DNA of 64,000 nt, taken from contig NZ_QPJJ01000009.1 in the NCBI RefSeq assembly GCF_003337485.1, forward strand, positions 112,471 to 176,470, given 5' to 3'. Positions 17,036 to 27,245 of this stretch are shown here, in pieces. This stretch comes from Saliterribacillus persicus (GTDB lineage: Bacteria; Bacillota; Bacilli; Bacillales; Amphibacillaceae). The first letter of the stretch is position 1, and each line of letters starts with the position of its first letter. The translations under genes were made by a program, and so were the position numbers. The notes under the pieces are model-generated. The model saw only the letters and a program-made list of their open reading frames with translations. It was not told where the DNA came from and did no database searches.

Positions 17036-17831
17036 AGCAATTGTTATTACGTCGGGTAAAGGTGGCGTTGGTAAAACAACAACCACAGCTAATCTAGGCA
17101 CATCATTAGCACTATTAGATAAAAAAGTTTGTTTAATTGATACGGATATTGGACTTCGGAACTTGGATGTTATAATGGGTCTTGAGAATCGAATTATTTA
17201 CGATATTATAGATGTTATCGAGAAAAGATGTAAATTAAATCAAGCTCTTATAAAAGACAAACGATTTGAGTGTTTGTATCTTTTACCAGCTGCCCAAACA
17301 AGTGATAAGTCTGCCCTTACTCCTGATGGTATGATAGAAATTATCAATGAGTTAAAGCCTGAATATGACTATATTCTTATTGATTGTCCTGCTGGAATTG
17401 AACAAGGTTACAAAAATGCAGTGGCAGGAGCTGATAAAGCTATTGTAGTAACTACTCCGGAAAAGTCTAGTGTCAGGGATGCAGATCGGATTATAGGTTT
17501 ACTAGAGCAGGAAAATATAGACCCACCGCACTTGGTGATTAATCGAATTCGAAATCATATGATGAAAAATGGGGATATGCTCGAAGTGGATGAGATCGTA
17601 CAAATTTTATCTATCGACTTATTAGGCATTGTTGCTGATGACGATGATGTTATTAAAGCCTCTAATCACGGAGAGCCTGTAGCTTTTCAGCCAAATACTA
17701 GAGCCTCCATAGCTTATCGTAATATAGCAAAAAGAATTTTAGGAGAATCTGTTCCGCTTCTATCATTGGATGAAAAGCCAACATTTTTAGACAAAATGAA
17801 AAACTTTTTCGCTATTCAAAAACGAAAATAA
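17028..17831 (+). CDS. minD: Septum site-determining ATPase MinD
   Basis: A 267-aa deviant-Walker ATPase that recruits MinC to the membrane. The P-loop GKGGVGKTT is at residues 10-18, with signature Lys11. Switch regions YILIDCPAGIE (about 119) and later VTTPE are present. The C-terminal helix FLDKMKNFFAIQKRK is the amphipathic membrane-targeting sequence. The gene closes the mre-min cluster and is followed by two terminators. Confidence 0.97.
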   Translation: MGEAIVITSGKGGVGKTTTTANLGTSLALLDKKVCLIDTDIGLRNLDVIMGLENRIIYDIIDVIEKRCKLNQALIKDKRFECLYLLPAAQTSDKSALTPDGMIEIINELKPEYDYILIDCPAGIEQGYKNAVAGADKAIVVTTPEKSSVRDADRIIGLLEQENIDPPHLVINRIRNHMMKNGDMLEVDEIVQILSIDLLGIVADDDDVIKASNHGEPVAFQPNTRASIAYRNIAKRILGESVPLLSLDEKPTFLDKMKNFFAIQKRK

Positions 17832-17864
17832 TAGCTTAATATAATCAAACTATATTATACCTAG

Positions 17865-17894
17865 AAAAAACTTGCCAAATGGCGAGTTTTTTTC
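17865..17894 (+). terminator. Terminator after minD
   Basis: ACTTGCC (17870-17876) pairs with GGCGAGT (17881-17887), with a loop AAAT and seven or more Ts following. This is a compact intrinsic terminator. Confidence 0.85.
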
Positions 17895-17908
17895 TTGTAC
17901 TATAAGGA

Positions 17909-17955
17909 AAACAAAGGCTTTCAACATAGACTTAGCGATAAGCCTTCGTTTTTTT
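17909..17955 (+). terminator. Second terminator between minD and spoIVFA
   Basis: AAACAAAGGCTT (17909-17920) pairs with AAGCCTTCGTTT (17940-17951) with one A-C mismatch, followed by a T run. Flanking A runs on the other side mean it could act on either strand, giving tandem insulation of the sporulation genes downstream. Confidence 0.75.
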
Positions 17956-18082
17956 CAAAATTCTACAAATATGAACACAATGCAGACTGTAATACTATCT
18001 CCATAAGAATAAAAGATCCTAGAATATTTTAAATTCCTTTTCATAGAATAGTACAAACCTTCTGAAAAGGAATGAGTTCAAT

Positions 18083-18847
18083 ATGAATAAAGATGTTAAT
18101 CGCATTAGAAAAAACATAGCAAATAGAAAAAATGTGAAATATATTCCTATTAAAAACGAAAAAGATCACAATCTATCCTCTCGTTTATTTCAGGTTAACG
18201 ATGAGGAAAGACATGGTCATATGGAATCGGTAAGGTATGACGAAAATAAAGCTGCAACATTTTCGTATAAAAAGGTGTCTATCAAGTGGTTGCTTGCTGC
18301 ACTTTTATTCATCGGTATAACAGGTTTGCAAATGGTACAAGCACCATGGCTTAATGAGTCAAAGAAAGTGGTATCAAATGCGTTGTCGGAAGAATTTCCT
18401 TTTGCAACAGTTAATCAATGGTATCAAGCCCAATTTGGAAGTCCACTTCTTATGCAGTCCATGGAAGAGGCTGCTTATAAAGGCGCAGTTGCTCTACCGG
18501 TAAATGGCACGGTTCAACAATCTTTCTATGAAACCGGTGATGGAGTTTTTATCCAAACAGAAGACAAAACGGATGTTATCACATTAGAAGAAGGCACGGT
18601 TATTTTTGCTGGAAATGATTTGAAAACCAAAAAAACAATTAAAATCCAGCATCCTGATCAAAGTATATCCACTTATGGTTTTTTATCTAGCATTGAAGTG
18701 AACCAATATCAAATGGTGGCTAAAAATCAACTTGTTGGTACTTATTTACCAGAAGAAAACAATACATCCGCCTTTTATTTTTCACTTCAAAAAGATCAAC
18801 AATATATTGATCCGGTAAAGGTGATTCAAGTCCATGAAACACCTTAG
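18083..18847 (+). CDS. spoIVFA: Stage IV sporulation protein FA
   Basis: A 254-aa membrane protein with a charged N-terminus, one membrane span near 70-88 (WLLAALLFIGITGLQMV) and an extracytoplasmic M23/LytM-like domain (about 140-245, including FAGNDLKTKKTIKIQHPDQ). The catalytic metal ligands of true M23 peptidases are not evident. SpoIVFA holds SpoIVFB inactive in the outer forespore membrane with BofA until SpoIVB cleaves it. It overlaps spoIVFB by 14 bp, as expected for a two-protein checkpoint. Confidence 0.9.
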   Translation: MNKDVNRIRKNIANRKNVKYIPIKNEKDHNLSSRLFQVNDEERHGHMESVRYDENKAATFSYKKVSIKWLLAALLFIGITGLQMVQAPWLNESKKVVSNALSEEFPFATVNQWYQAQFGSPLLMQSMEEAAYKGAVALPVNGTVQQSFYETGDGVFIQTEDKTDVITLEEGTVIFAGNDLKTKKTIKIQHPDQSISTYGFLSSIEVNQYQMVAKNQLVGTYLPEENNTSAFYFSLQKDQQYIDPVKVIQVHETP

Positions 18848-19682
18848 ATATTTTTATATCATTCATTTACATCCAATCTTATTCATAATATTATCACTTG
18901 CCTTTGTTACAGGGATGATTATGGAATTTCTTGTGATTTTTGGAATTGTTCTATTTCATGAATATGGTCACTACTTTTGGGCTAAACACTTTGGATGGAA
19001 AATAGAAGGGATTTACCTTTGGATATTTGGAGGTGTGATGCACACAGAAGCAGATTGGAAAAGACCAATGAAGGAAGAAGTAATCGTTACGATCGCAGGT
19101 CCTTTGCAGCATCTTTGGATATACTTAGCTCTATATTTTGTAACTCCACTTGATATTCTACCAGAGGCAACGATTCAACTCATCCATTATTATAATATAC
19201 TAATCTTGTTTGGTAATCTACTTCCAATTTGGCCGTTAGATGGGGGGAAGCTTCTTTACCTTTTCTTTAGTTTCTTTTTATCTTTTTTAAATGCATCTCG
19301 TTATATTATTACCTTTTCGGTAACATTCATTTTAATGTTTACTGTTTATTTGTTATTGCGTGTTAATTTACCATTAACAGGTTTTTTTCTTTTAGCTTTC
19401 CTTATCTGGGAAAATAGAATAGAATGGAACCGTCAATCGCATTTATTTCTGCAATTTTTATGGCAACGGTTTGTACATACACACAAACCCGATCGCTATT
19501 GTCAAATATATTCCAATTTGGACGCTTCTTTAATTTCTATTTTAAAAAAATTCAAGCGATATCATTACCATCAAATATACTTAAATGATAATAATAGAAT
19601 GATCACGATTTTAGAAGATAAATGCTTAGCTGCTTTTTTTAATAAAGAGGAGCAGTTATTAAAAATAAAACAACTAATTTAA
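18834..19682 (+). CDS. spoIVFB: Intramembrane metalloprotease SpoIVFB (M50)
   Basis: A 282-aa polytopic site-2-type protease that processes pro-sigma-K in the mother cell. The zinc motif HEYGH is at residues 42-46 within a membrane segment. The third ligand lies in NLLPIWPLDGGKLLY near 125-138. A cytoplasmic CBS-like C-terminal part (about 215-282) matches the ATP-sensing region of the family. Presence with spoIVFA is firm evidence that the organism sporulates through the sigma-K pathway. Confidence 0.95.
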   Translation: MKHLRYFYIIHLHPILFIILSLAFVTGMIMEFLVIFGIVLFHEYGHYFWAKHFGWKIEGIYLWIFGGVMHTEADWKRPMKEEVIVTIAGPLQHLWIYLALYFVTPLDILPEATIQLIHYYNILILFGNLLPIWPLDGGKLLYLFFSFFLSFLNASRYIITFSVTFILMFTVYLLLRVNLPLTGFFLLAFLIWENRIEWNRQSHLFLQFLWQRFVHTHKPDRYCQIYSNLDASLISILKKFKRYHYHQIYLNDNNRMITILEDKCLAAFFNKEEQLLKIKQLI

Positions 19683-19705
19683 TTGGATAAAGAAATGAGG
19701 ATATT

Positions 19706-21157
19706 ATGACTACACTATTATTCCAAACTAAAACTACGGAAAGAATGGGAATAGTCGTTCAAAATAATACAATTAAAGAAATAATGGTCGACCGACCTGA
19801 TAATAATTTGTCAGCAGGAACAATCCTTATAGGTAAGGTAAGAAATATAGAAGAAGGCTTGAAGGCAGCTTTTATAGATTTGGGACTAGAAAAGCCAGGG
19901 TTTTTACCAGAAAATGAATATCCGTTAAAAGATAAAGCTCATTTTAATTCTGACCTTTCAGAGGGCGCACGGACTATCGTTCAAGTTACAAAAGAAGCTT
20001 ATCAAGATAAAGGACCGAAGTTAACTGCAAATATTACAATTACGGGAAAAGGATTAATCTATTTGCCTTTCGGGGACTATGTTGCTTTCTCAAAAAAAAT
20101 AGAGAATGAAGCTCGTGAAAAATATCAACCAATATTTCGTGAGAATCTAAAAGGTACAGAAGGTGTTATTATTCGTACCCATGCTGAAAAAATGACAGTT
20201 GATGATTTGTTAAAGGAATTAGATTATTTACGAATGAAGTGGCAGGATATAGTTGAGAGTAGTAAAGCTACAAAAAAAATAAAAGTAATACATCAACCAA
20301 AAAAATCACCAGAGCAATTGATAAATCGTTATTTATCAACCGATATAGAGCATGTCTACATAGATGATCCGCAAAGTGCAAATGTACTTAGAGAAATGCA
20401 TCCAAACTTACGTGATAATATTATTTTTGAGACAGAGATTGAGAAGCTGTTACCCATATCAATTGATGGTTTAATTGATCAAATTCTCACACGAAGAATT
20501 ACTGTGGATAAAGGTGTTCGGCTTTTCTTTGACCAAACAGAAGCAATGCACATCATCGATATTGATAGTAGTCAGTACCATAGTAACAAAGATAAAAAAT
20601 CGATGGTTCGTAGTGTGAATGAAATTGCCGCGTATGCTATTGCCGATGAGATTAGGAAAAGAAATCTAGCCGGTATTATCATCATTGATTTTATTACGAT
20701 GAGGCATCCCAAAGATAGAAAACATATTATTGATTGTTTAAAAGACGCTTTTATAAGTGACCCCACACGGACAGAAATATATGGATTCACTAAACTCGGC
20801 CTTTTAGAAATGTCAAGAAAACGCGAGTCAAATAGTATGTTAGAGTTATTTGGTGAAGCAAGTAGAAATCATGAAATGAAAAAAAATAATACAAGCTATG
20901 GATATAGTTTGGAAAGATATCTTAGACAGTTGCAAGTAAGGAATGTAGAGGCAATTGCCATTAAGATACATCCAGAAGTTGCTAAAACCTTTAAAGATAA
21001 CGTAATAGATGTTTTGAAGTCGTCTATTTATGTAGATCTATATTGGGAAGTAACAGATCAAGTAGATGGTTTTGAAATAATTAGAGAAGGCTCAACGAAT
21101 TTAGTAAATGATTGGCTCAGTGAAAATGACAGAGAGAACATTGACAAGGTACTTTAA
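19706..21157 (+). CDS. rng: Ribonuclease G/E family endoribonuclease
   Basis: A 483-aa RNase E/G. An S1 RNA-binding region is present near 35-115 (GTILIGKVRNIEEGLKAAFIDLG). The catalytic DNase I-like core has HIIDIDSSQYHSN (metal-binding Asp) and GIIIIDFITMRHPKDR (second Asp). The TRKR-type segment MSRKRESNS follows near 373. RNase G size indicates no large RNase E scaffold. It precedes rplU, as in several Bacillaceae, although B. subtilis itself lacks an RNase E/G. The strong rplU promoter begins inside its last codons. Confidence 0.93.
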   Translation: MTTLLFQTKTTERMGIVVQNNTIKEIMVDRPDNNLSAGTILIGKVRNIEEGLKAAFIDLGLEKPGFLPENEYPLKDKAHFNSDLSEGARTIVQVTKEAYQDKGPKLTANITITGKGLIYLPFGDYVAFSKKIENEAREKYQPIFRENLKGTEGVIIRTHAEKMTVDDLLKELDYLRMKWQDIVESSKATKKIKVIHQPKKSPEQLINRYLSTDIEHVYIDDPQSANVLREMHPNLRDNIIFETEIEKLLPISIDGLIDQILTRRITVDKGVRLFFDQTEAMHIIDIDSSQYHSNKDKKSMVRSVNEIAAYAIADEIRKRNLAGIIIIDFITMRHPKDRKHIIDCLKDAFISDPTRTEIYGFTKLGLLEMSRKRESNSMLELFGEASRNHEMKKNNTSYGYSLERYLRQLQVRNVEAIAIKIHPEVAKTFKDNVIDVLKSSIYVDLYWEVTDQVDGFEIIREGSTNLVNDWLSENDRENIDKVL

Positions 21158-21170
21158 TTTATGGTATGAT
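21141..21170 (+). promoter_or_regulatory. Sigma-A type promoter for the rplU operon
   Basis: TTGACA at 21141-21146 and TATGAT at 21165-21170 with an 18-bp spacer. The -35 lies in the last codons of rng. It should drive the L21 leader and rplU-prp-rpmA. Confidence 0.75.
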
Positions 21171-21177
21171 CGATTCG

Positions 21178-21270
21178 TTATTCTTCGTAGCACCCGTTGC
21201 TACAACCGCGCAGATCAGGTAATAAGCTTTTTGAATGTAAAGCACCTGTATGGCGAGTCTTAGTCTAAGA
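21178..21270 (+). ncRNA. Ribosomal protein L21 leader
   Basis: The untranslated leader before rplU contains a GC-richer structured stretch (GTAGCACCCGTTGCTAC, a hairpin at about 21188-21204) and ends with GGCGAGTCTTAGTC near 21253. This resembles the conserved 3' part of the Bacillales L21 leader family. It probably mediates feedback control of ribosomal protein synthesis; the ligand is not established. Confidence 0.65.
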
Positions 21271-21283
21271 GGAGGTGCATATT

Positions 21284-21592
21284 ATGTACGCAATTATTGA
21301 AACTGGTGGTAAACAAGTTAAGGTAGAAGAAGGTCAAGTGATTTACGTTGAGAAATTAGCTGGTGAAGTTGGTGACTCAGTAACATTTGATAAAGTACTA
21401 GTAGTTGGTGGCGACGATACTAAAGTTGGTGTTCCATTTGTTGATGGAGCAACGGTTACGGCTAAGGTTGAAAAGCAAGGCCGTGCTAAAAAGGTTACAG
21501 TATTTAAATACAAGCCAAAGAAAAACTACGCTCGTAAACAAGGTCACCGTCAACCATACACAAAACTTGTTATCGACAAAATCGATGCATAA
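21284..21592 (+). CDS. rplU: 50S ribosomal protein L21
   Basis: A 102-aa large-subunit protein binding 23S rRNA. It begins [17 protein letters not shown] and contains the family's C-terminal signature [18 protein letters not shown] 21284 is selected over an upstream GTG because aggaggtg lies 6 nt before it. It is first in the conserved rplU-prp-rpmA trio. Confidence 0.98.
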   Translation: MYAIIETGGKQVKVEEGQVIYVEKLAGEVGDSVTFDKVLVVGGDDTKVGVPFVDGATVTAKVEKQGRAKKVTVFKYKPKKNYARKQGHRQPYTKLVIDKIDA

Positions 21593-21604
21593 GGTTTGTG
21601 AGCG

Positions 21605-21937
21605 ATGATTCAAGTAGTAATTAATCGTGTTGATCAAAAAATTAAAGCTTTCGAAGTATCTGGTCACGCCGACAGCGGGCCCATGGGGCAGGATTTAGTC
21701 TGTGCGGGTGTATCTGCAATTACTTTCGGAGCTGTCAATGCAATAATAAAGTTATGTGAGATAGATCCAATAATTGATCAAGCTGGTGATGAAGGTGGTT
21801 ATCTACGTGTAGAGCTTCCAACTGAACTTCCTTTTATGTCTAAAGAAAAGGCTGAATGGTTATTAGAAGGAATGCTAGTATCACTAGAAACTATTGAATT
21901 AGATTATGATCAATTTATATCCATCTCTGAAAAATAA
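21605..21937 (+). CDS. prp: Ribosomal-processing cysteine protease Prp
   Basis: A 110-aa cysteine protease (YsxB family) that removes the N-terminal extension of L27. The catalytic pair is visible as His21 in GHADSG and Cys33 in LVCAGVSAI. It is encoded directly before its substrate gene rpmA, whose product carries the cognate LQFF/ASKKG site. The genes are cotranscribed with ribosomal proteins. Processing is required for ribosome function in Staphylococcus aureus, so this gene is probably essential here (inference). Confidence 0.93.
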   Translation: MIQVVINRVDQKIKAFEVSGHADSGPMGQDLVCAGVSAITFGAVNAIIKLCEIDPIIDQAGDEGGYLRVELPTELPFMSKEKAEWLLEGMLVSLETIELDYDQFISISEK

Positions 21938-21950
21938 GGAGGTGCAAGAC

Positions 21951-22241
21951 ATGCTACGTCTTAATTTACAGTTTTTCGCATCGAAAAAGGGTGTTGGTAG
22001 TACAAGAAACGGTCGTGACTCTGAGTCTAAACGTTTAGGTGCTAAGCGTTCTGATGGACAATTTGTTACTGGTGGTTCAATCCTTTTCCGTCAACGTGGA
22101 ACTAAAATTTATCCAGGTGTAAACGTTGGTCGTGGTGGCGATGATACGTTATATGCTAAAACTGACGGTGTTGTTAAATTCGAACGTTTAGGTCGCGATC
22201 GCAAAAAAGTGAGTGTGTATCCTTTAGCGCAAGAAGCATAA
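21951..22241 (+). CDS. rpmA: 50S ribosomal protein L27 with cleavable N-terminal extension
   Basis: A 96-aa protein whose first residues [19 protein letters not shown] include the Prp recognition sequence, with cleavage expected between FF and ASKKG. The mature N-terminus reaches the peptidyl-transferase centre. Start ATG 21951 has an optimal aaggaggtg; the longer ORF from 21906 overlaps prp and is not needed. A terminator follows. Confidence 0.98.
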   Translation: MLRLNLQFFASKKGVGSTRNGRDSESKRLGAKRSDGQFVTGGSILFRQRGTKIYPGVNVGRGGDDTLYAKTDGVVKFERLGRDRKKVSVYPLAQEA

Positions 22242-22257
22242 TATACACAATGAAAAG

Positions 22258-22289
22258 ACTCTAGCCTATTATTAGGTTAGGGTTTTTTT
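22258..22289 (+). terminator. Terminator of the rplU-prp-rpmA operon
   Basis: ACTCTAGCCTA (22258-22268) pairs with TAGGTTAGGGT (22273-22283) over 11 bp including G-U pairs, followed by seven Ts. Confidence 0.9.
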
Positions 22290-22372
22290 GATACAGAGAT
22301 GAAAGGCTTTTAAATGGATGAATATCCATGATTACTATGCTATAATTTCTTTAATTAAATGAGGTGAAGAGA

Positions 22373-22915
22373 TTGACTAATGAAGCGGAAATAATGCAAG
22401 CAATCAGACATTATCGTCATGATTATTTAAATGATCTGCAGCTTTTGCATGGATACGCTCAATTAGGTAAGTGGGATAAAGTAAAAGAAAAAATGAATAT
22501 GTATGTTCAAAAAGCAAATAATGAACGTGAGTTAGATCAACTAAATATTCCAAAAACATCTCTTTATATTTATCGTACGAACTGGGAAACAAACAATATC
22601 CAATTGTCCTTTTCTGTTAATAAAAAGGTGGATATAGCAAGTAATTCTAATATCGATGAAAGTTTAAAATATCATTTGGAAGAGCTCATAAATGAGATTC
22701 ATTTTTATGAAAATCCAAATGAATTAATCATAGCTGAGCTCGACATGGAATTAGAAACGAGTGAAAAATTAAACATTCGATTAATACTTGCCCATAATTT
22801 TAAAGATATAGTTAAATTAACAGAAAAACTGAAGAATAAAAAATTTATAGCAGATATCAAAGAAAATAGGAATGATCACCTTATAATTAATTGGGTGGAA
22901 ATAGAGAGAAGGTGA
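22373..22915 (+). CDS. spo0B: Sporulation initiation phosphotransferase Spo0B
   Basis: A 180-aa four-helix-bundle-type phosphotransferase of the sporulation phosphorelay, passing phosphate from Spo0F to Spo0A. The phosphoacceptor is the His in IRHYRHDYLNDLQLLHGY (RHDYLN motif, near residues 12-17). The C-terminal half resembles a degenerate histidine-kinase ATPase fold. TTG 22373 is chosen because gaggtg lies 6 nt before it. The gene is adjacent to obg, as in B. subtilis, and the pair is linked to sporulation initiation. Confidence 0.9.
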   Translation: MTNEAEIMQAIRHYRHDYLNDLQLLHGYAQLGKWDKVKEKMNMYVQKANNERELDQLNIPKTSLYIYRTNWETNNIQLSFSVNKKVDIASNSNIDESLKYHLEELINEIHFYENPNELIIAELDMELETSEKLNIRLILAHNFKDIVKLTEKLKNKKFIADIKENRNDHLIINWVEIERR

Positions 22916-24202
<1,287 letters not shown>

Positions 24203-24242
24203 AGTTTAGTGGATCCATTCACATGAAAAGGAGACGCTTAAT

Positions 24243-24692
24243 ATGGCTGAAGGCAGTGAAAAGTTTTTTTTGGTGAGAGAAGATTTTTTACCAGACGGAA
24301 TGAAAAAAACACTAGAGGCTAAACAATTATTAGAGCGAAAAAAAGCTGATTCGATCAATGAAGCTGTAAAAAAAGTAGGCGCTTCAAGAAGTGTTTATTA
24401 TAAATATAGAGATGCTGTCTTCCCATTTCAAAAAATGGTGAAAGAACAAATGATCACGCTTTTTTTCCATCTTGAAGACCGAACAGGAGCATTATCCCAT
24501 TTGCTCTCTGTGGTCGCTCAAGCAGGCTGCAATATATTAACGATTCACCAAACGATTCCGTTACATGGAAAAGCAAATGTGACACTATCCTTAAATACTT
24601 CCGCAATGAGCGTTGAAGTGGATCAGCTTTTATATCAACTTAAACAAATAGATTTTGTCGATCAGGTAGAAATTCTAAGTTCAGGTGTATAG
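24243..24692 (+). CDS. pheB: ACT domain protein PheB
   Basis: A 149-aa protein with an N-terminal helical DNA-binding-like segment ([20 protein letters not shown] near 30-50) and a C-terminal ACT domain (about 70-149, [19 protein letters not shown]). It is the YszB/PheB family, always next to pheA in Bacillales. ACT domains bind amino acids, and a regulatory role in phenylalanine synthesis is inferred. RBS is aaaggag. Confidence 0.9.
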   Translation: MAEGSEKFFLVREDFLPDGMKKTLEAKQLLERKKADSINEAVKKVGASRSVYYKYRDAVFPFQKMVKEQMITLFFHLEDRTGALSHLLSVVAQAGCNILTIHQTIPLHGKANVTLSLNTSAMSVEVDQLLYQLKQIDFVDQVEILSSGV

Positions 24693-24710
24693 TATAGGGG
24701 GAGCTTTACA

Positions 24711-25592
24711 ATGGCAGGAGCAATAGGTTATTTAGGACCAAAAGGAACTTTCACTAAAATAGCAGTAGATTCAATGTTTAATGGTGAAGTAAAAAAAAGC
24801 TATAAAACAATTCCTGAATGTGTCGATGCTATTCAGGATGAAGAAGTAGAATATGCAGTCTTACCATTGGAAAACACAATTGAAGGAACGGTCAATATAA
24901 CGTTAGATTATTTGATTCAAGCGAAAGAAGTGAAAATTGTCAGTGAAGTGATCGTTCCAATACGCCAGCATTTAATGGTACATAAAGATAATGTGAAATC
25001 TTGGAAAGAATTAGACGTGGTTTATTCACACGCGCATGCGATAGCACAATGTCATACTTTTTTACATGATGAATTTAAAAACGTAGAGCCGCAAACGATG
25101 ACTTCAACAGGGGCAGCTGCTGAATTTGTGAGCAAACATCCTGAGCTTAATATTGGAGCGATTGCAAATCATTTAGCAGCTGAAGCTTATGAATTAGCAA
25201 TTGTTAAAAAGGATATTCATGATTTCAGTAATAATCATACGAGATTTGTTGTGCTTCATAAAAAGGATATTCCTTTAACTTCAACTAGATTAGAAGCAAA
25301 AGGAAATAAGACAACTTTAATCATTACATTACCGTCTGATAATCCGGGAACTCTCCACCAAGTATTAGCAGCATTTGCTTGGAGAAAATTAAATTTATCT
25401 AAAATCGAATCTAGACCAATGAAAACAGGTTTGGGTAATTATTATTTCTTAATTGATATTGAAGCGAAAATGGATGACATATTAATTCCAAACGCAATTG
25501 CTGAAATGGAATCCTTAGGGTGTCAGGTAAGTGTATTAGGAAGTTATCCATACTATTTATATAATGGAAATGGAGTAACGCTTACGGTATAA
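24711..25592 (+). CDS. pheA: Prephenate dehydratase
   Basis: A 293-aa monofunctional enzyme converting prephenate to phenylpyruvate in phenylalanine synthesis. The catalytic domain (about 1-185) has YLGPKGTFT, the LPLENTIEGTVN motif and the NNHTRFVVL segment with the key TRF. The regulatory ACT domain (about 203-280) carries PGTLHQVLAAFAWR and the ESRPMKTG motif that binds phenylalanine. No chorismate mutase is fused. It is coupled with pheB and ends in a terminator. Confidence 0.96.
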   Translation: MAGAIGYLGPKGTFTKIAVDSMFNGEVKKSYKTIPECVDAIQDEEVEYAVLPLENTIEGTVNITLDYLIQAKEVKIVSEVIVPIRQHLMVHKDNVKSWKELDVVYSHAHAIAQCHTFLHDEFKNVEPQTMTSTGAAAEFVSKHPELNIGAIANHLAAEAYELAIVKKDIHDFSNNHTRFVVLHKKDIPLTSTRLEAKGNKTTLIITLPSDNPGTLHQVLAAFAWRKLNLSKIESRPMKTGLGNYYFLIDIEAKMDDILIPNAIAEMESLGCQVSVLGSYPYYLYNGNGVTLTV

Positions 25593-25606
25593 TCGTAAGC
25601 GTTTTT
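25577..25606 (+). terminator. Terminator overlapping the end of pheA
   Basis: AACGCTTACG (25577-25586) pairs with CGTAAGCGTT (25594-25603), followed by Ts. The left arm encodes the last codons of pheA. Confidence 0.88.
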
Positions 25607-25686
25607 AATATGGAAGTTAGAGAGTAAATCAATATTGTTTATAAGTACTTAAATTTGTCTAAAATTATTGAATAATTAAGTATAAG

Positions 25687-25728
25687 AAAATGACACATCT
25701 TTTTTTATGAAGATGTGTCATTTTCTTT
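25687..25728 (-). terminator. Terminator of niaR, bidirectional
   Basis: A perfect 15-bp stem, AAAATGACACATCTT (25687-25701) with AAGATGTGTCATTTT (25710-25724). It is flanked by A and T runs, so it can stop transcription from niaR and residual read-through from pheA. Confidence 0.85.
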
Positions 25729-25730
25729 AT

Positions 25731-26258
25731 TCATTCAATAATGATATCTAATTCTTTTAGAGCGTTATGTGCAGCATCTATTTTTTCTTTCGTGTCAGCT
25801 TCAACCGTATGAAGATGAACACCGTTGGTAAGTTCTAATAAATAGGGAGCATTTGTAGATTTTACTTTATTTAAAAACTGGTCTACTTCAGCTCGACTAC
25901 TAACCATAACTGCAGCTTTTAAATCACCATATATAGGGTGCTCTATAATAACGTCTTTGACCGTTACTCCGTGATCGACAATTGTATATAATTCTTCTTT
26001 TGTTTGTTCTCTCGTGTGATTACAGGCAAAAACCTGTTGGAAATTATTATTGGTATTTGTTTTTTCTAAATATATATAACCATTACTTGTCGCTAATATC
26101 GGTTCATCTTTAGCTTTTAATAAGGAGATATCTTGAACGATTACTTGTCTACTAACGTTAGCTTTATTTGCTAATTCTGTTCCAGTTAAAGGTTGTGAGC
26201 TCGCTTTTAACCAATTAATGAGTTTTGTTCTGCGCTCATCTCCAATTAATTTTTTCAT
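25731..26258 (-). CDS. niaR: NAD biosynthesis repressor NiaR (YrxA)
   Basis: A 175-aa transcription factor with an N-terminal winged helix (residues about 8-60, LTGTELANKANVSRQVIVQD) and a C-terminal 3H domain (about 75-170), named for conserved histidines; here CNHTREQT, VIIEHPIYG and GVHLHTVEA are visible. NiaR proteins use nicotinic acid as corepressor to control NAD synthesis and niacin uptake. In B. subtilis it lies beside the nifS and nadBCA genes; none is adjacent here. RBS is ctggaggtt. Confidence 0.9.
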   Translation of the reverse strand: MKKLIGDERRTKLINWLKASSQPLTGTELANKANVSRQVIVQDISLLKAKDEPILATSNGYIYLEKTNTNNNFQQVFACNHTREQTKEELYTIVDHGVTVKDVIIEHPIYGDLKAAVMVSSRAEVDQFLNKVKSTNAPYLLELTNGVHLHTVEADTKEKIDAAHNALKELDIIIE

Positions 26259-26466
26259 CGTTAAACCTCCAGTATATTTGCTCTATAAGCCATGTCATAG
26301 TCATATTTTATCAAAGGACAATGGATTATGCGAATAACTCTCTTCATTTTTTATACTTAGAAAGTTATAAATTTTTATCAATTTTCTAGGCTCGATGCAT
26401 AGGCTATAAAGTAAAGATATTTTTAAAACTTTTTATAGAGAAGGAATGAAGAGAGGAGAGTAAGAA

Positions 26467-27132
26467 ATGAGCATGCACGTCGTTCAAAAGGGAGAAACAT
26501 TATGGCAAATATCAAAAAATTATGATGTGGATTTCGAACAATTAAAAAATTTAAATAATCATTTATCTCATCCAGAAATGCTTTTACCAGGAATGAAAAT
26601 AAAAGTACCTGAGAAGGTTACTCTAACCAAAGCTAAGCAAAAAGAAAAACCAACTCCATACCCAATAGTACCGAAGCTTCATGAGGATGATGAAAAAAAA
26701 GAACCGCAGTATATGGAACCAATACCGCATTCACCAAAGCCAACACCCAACAGCTCACCTTTAAAAAATGATAAGCTTCCTCCAATGCAACCTGAATATC
26801 CAATGATACCGCCTGGACTTACGAAAGAACAAATGACACAACACTCGATACACGTACCTAAATTACTAGCTTCACCAATAATCCCTCATCATGGAGGGCA
26901 TCCTTATCCTTATCAAAAGGGTTGTTATCCTTATAACCAAATGCCACAAGCTCCAATGCCTTATCCCAACCCAATTTATTGTCAACCTAAAGTGAATAAT
27001 ATGCATAGTCATCCTATGCATAATTATAAACCAATGCCTTTATTTCCTCATCCTATTCATCCTATGAAGCAATGGGGGGCAGTAGGACCCAAAAATCCCC
27101 CAGCCTCAGGTGGATGTGGATGTAATCGCTAA
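26467..27132 (+). CDS. safA: LysM spore coat morphogenetic protein, SafA-like
   Basis: A 221-aa protein: N-terminal LysM domain (residues 2-49, HVVQKGETLWQISKNYDVDF and PGMKIKVPE) followed by a long proline-, histidine-, tyrosine- and methionine-rich region and a GGCGCNR tail. SafA directs inner coat assembly at the cortex-coat boundary in B. subtilis, is followed by coxA as here, and shares the LysM plus low-complexity layout. It is shorter than the B. subtilis protein. The Cys-rich end suggests crosslinking. The safA call depends strongly on synteny. Confidence 0.82.
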   Translation: MSMHVVQKGETLWQISKNYDVDFEQLKNLNNHLSHPEMLLPGMKIKVPEKVTLTKAKQKEKPTPYPIVPKLHEDDEKKEPQYMEPIPHSPKPTPNSSPLKNDKLPPMQPEYPMIPPGLTKEQMTQHSIHVPKLLASPIIPHHGGHPYPYQKGCYPYNQMPQAPMPYPNPIYCQPKVNNMHSHPMHNYKPMPLFPHPIHPMKQWGAVGPKNPPASGGCGCNR

Positions 27133-27209
27133 AACAATTAAAATGAAAGAAATACAATTAGAATTAAATTTAAAGATAAAATTTCCACTAAAAGTATGAT
27201 TAAAAATTC

Positions 27210-27245
27210 TCTTCTCACACATTATAGATGTGAGGAGGTTTTTTT
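27210..27245 (+). promoter_or_regulatory. Terminator-like hairpin covering the coxA ribosome-binding site
   Basis: TCTTCTCACA upstream pairs with TGTGAGGAGG (27230-27239), then a run of Ts runs directly into the ATG at 27246. The right arm contains the Shine-Dalgarno gaggagg, so the same hairpin could end transcripts from safA or hide the ribosome-binding site of the next gene. Confidence 0.6.

Noticed and set aside
21405..21667. ORFs overlapping rplU in other frames
   Set aside because: Shadows of the well-defined L21 coding sequence on both strands.
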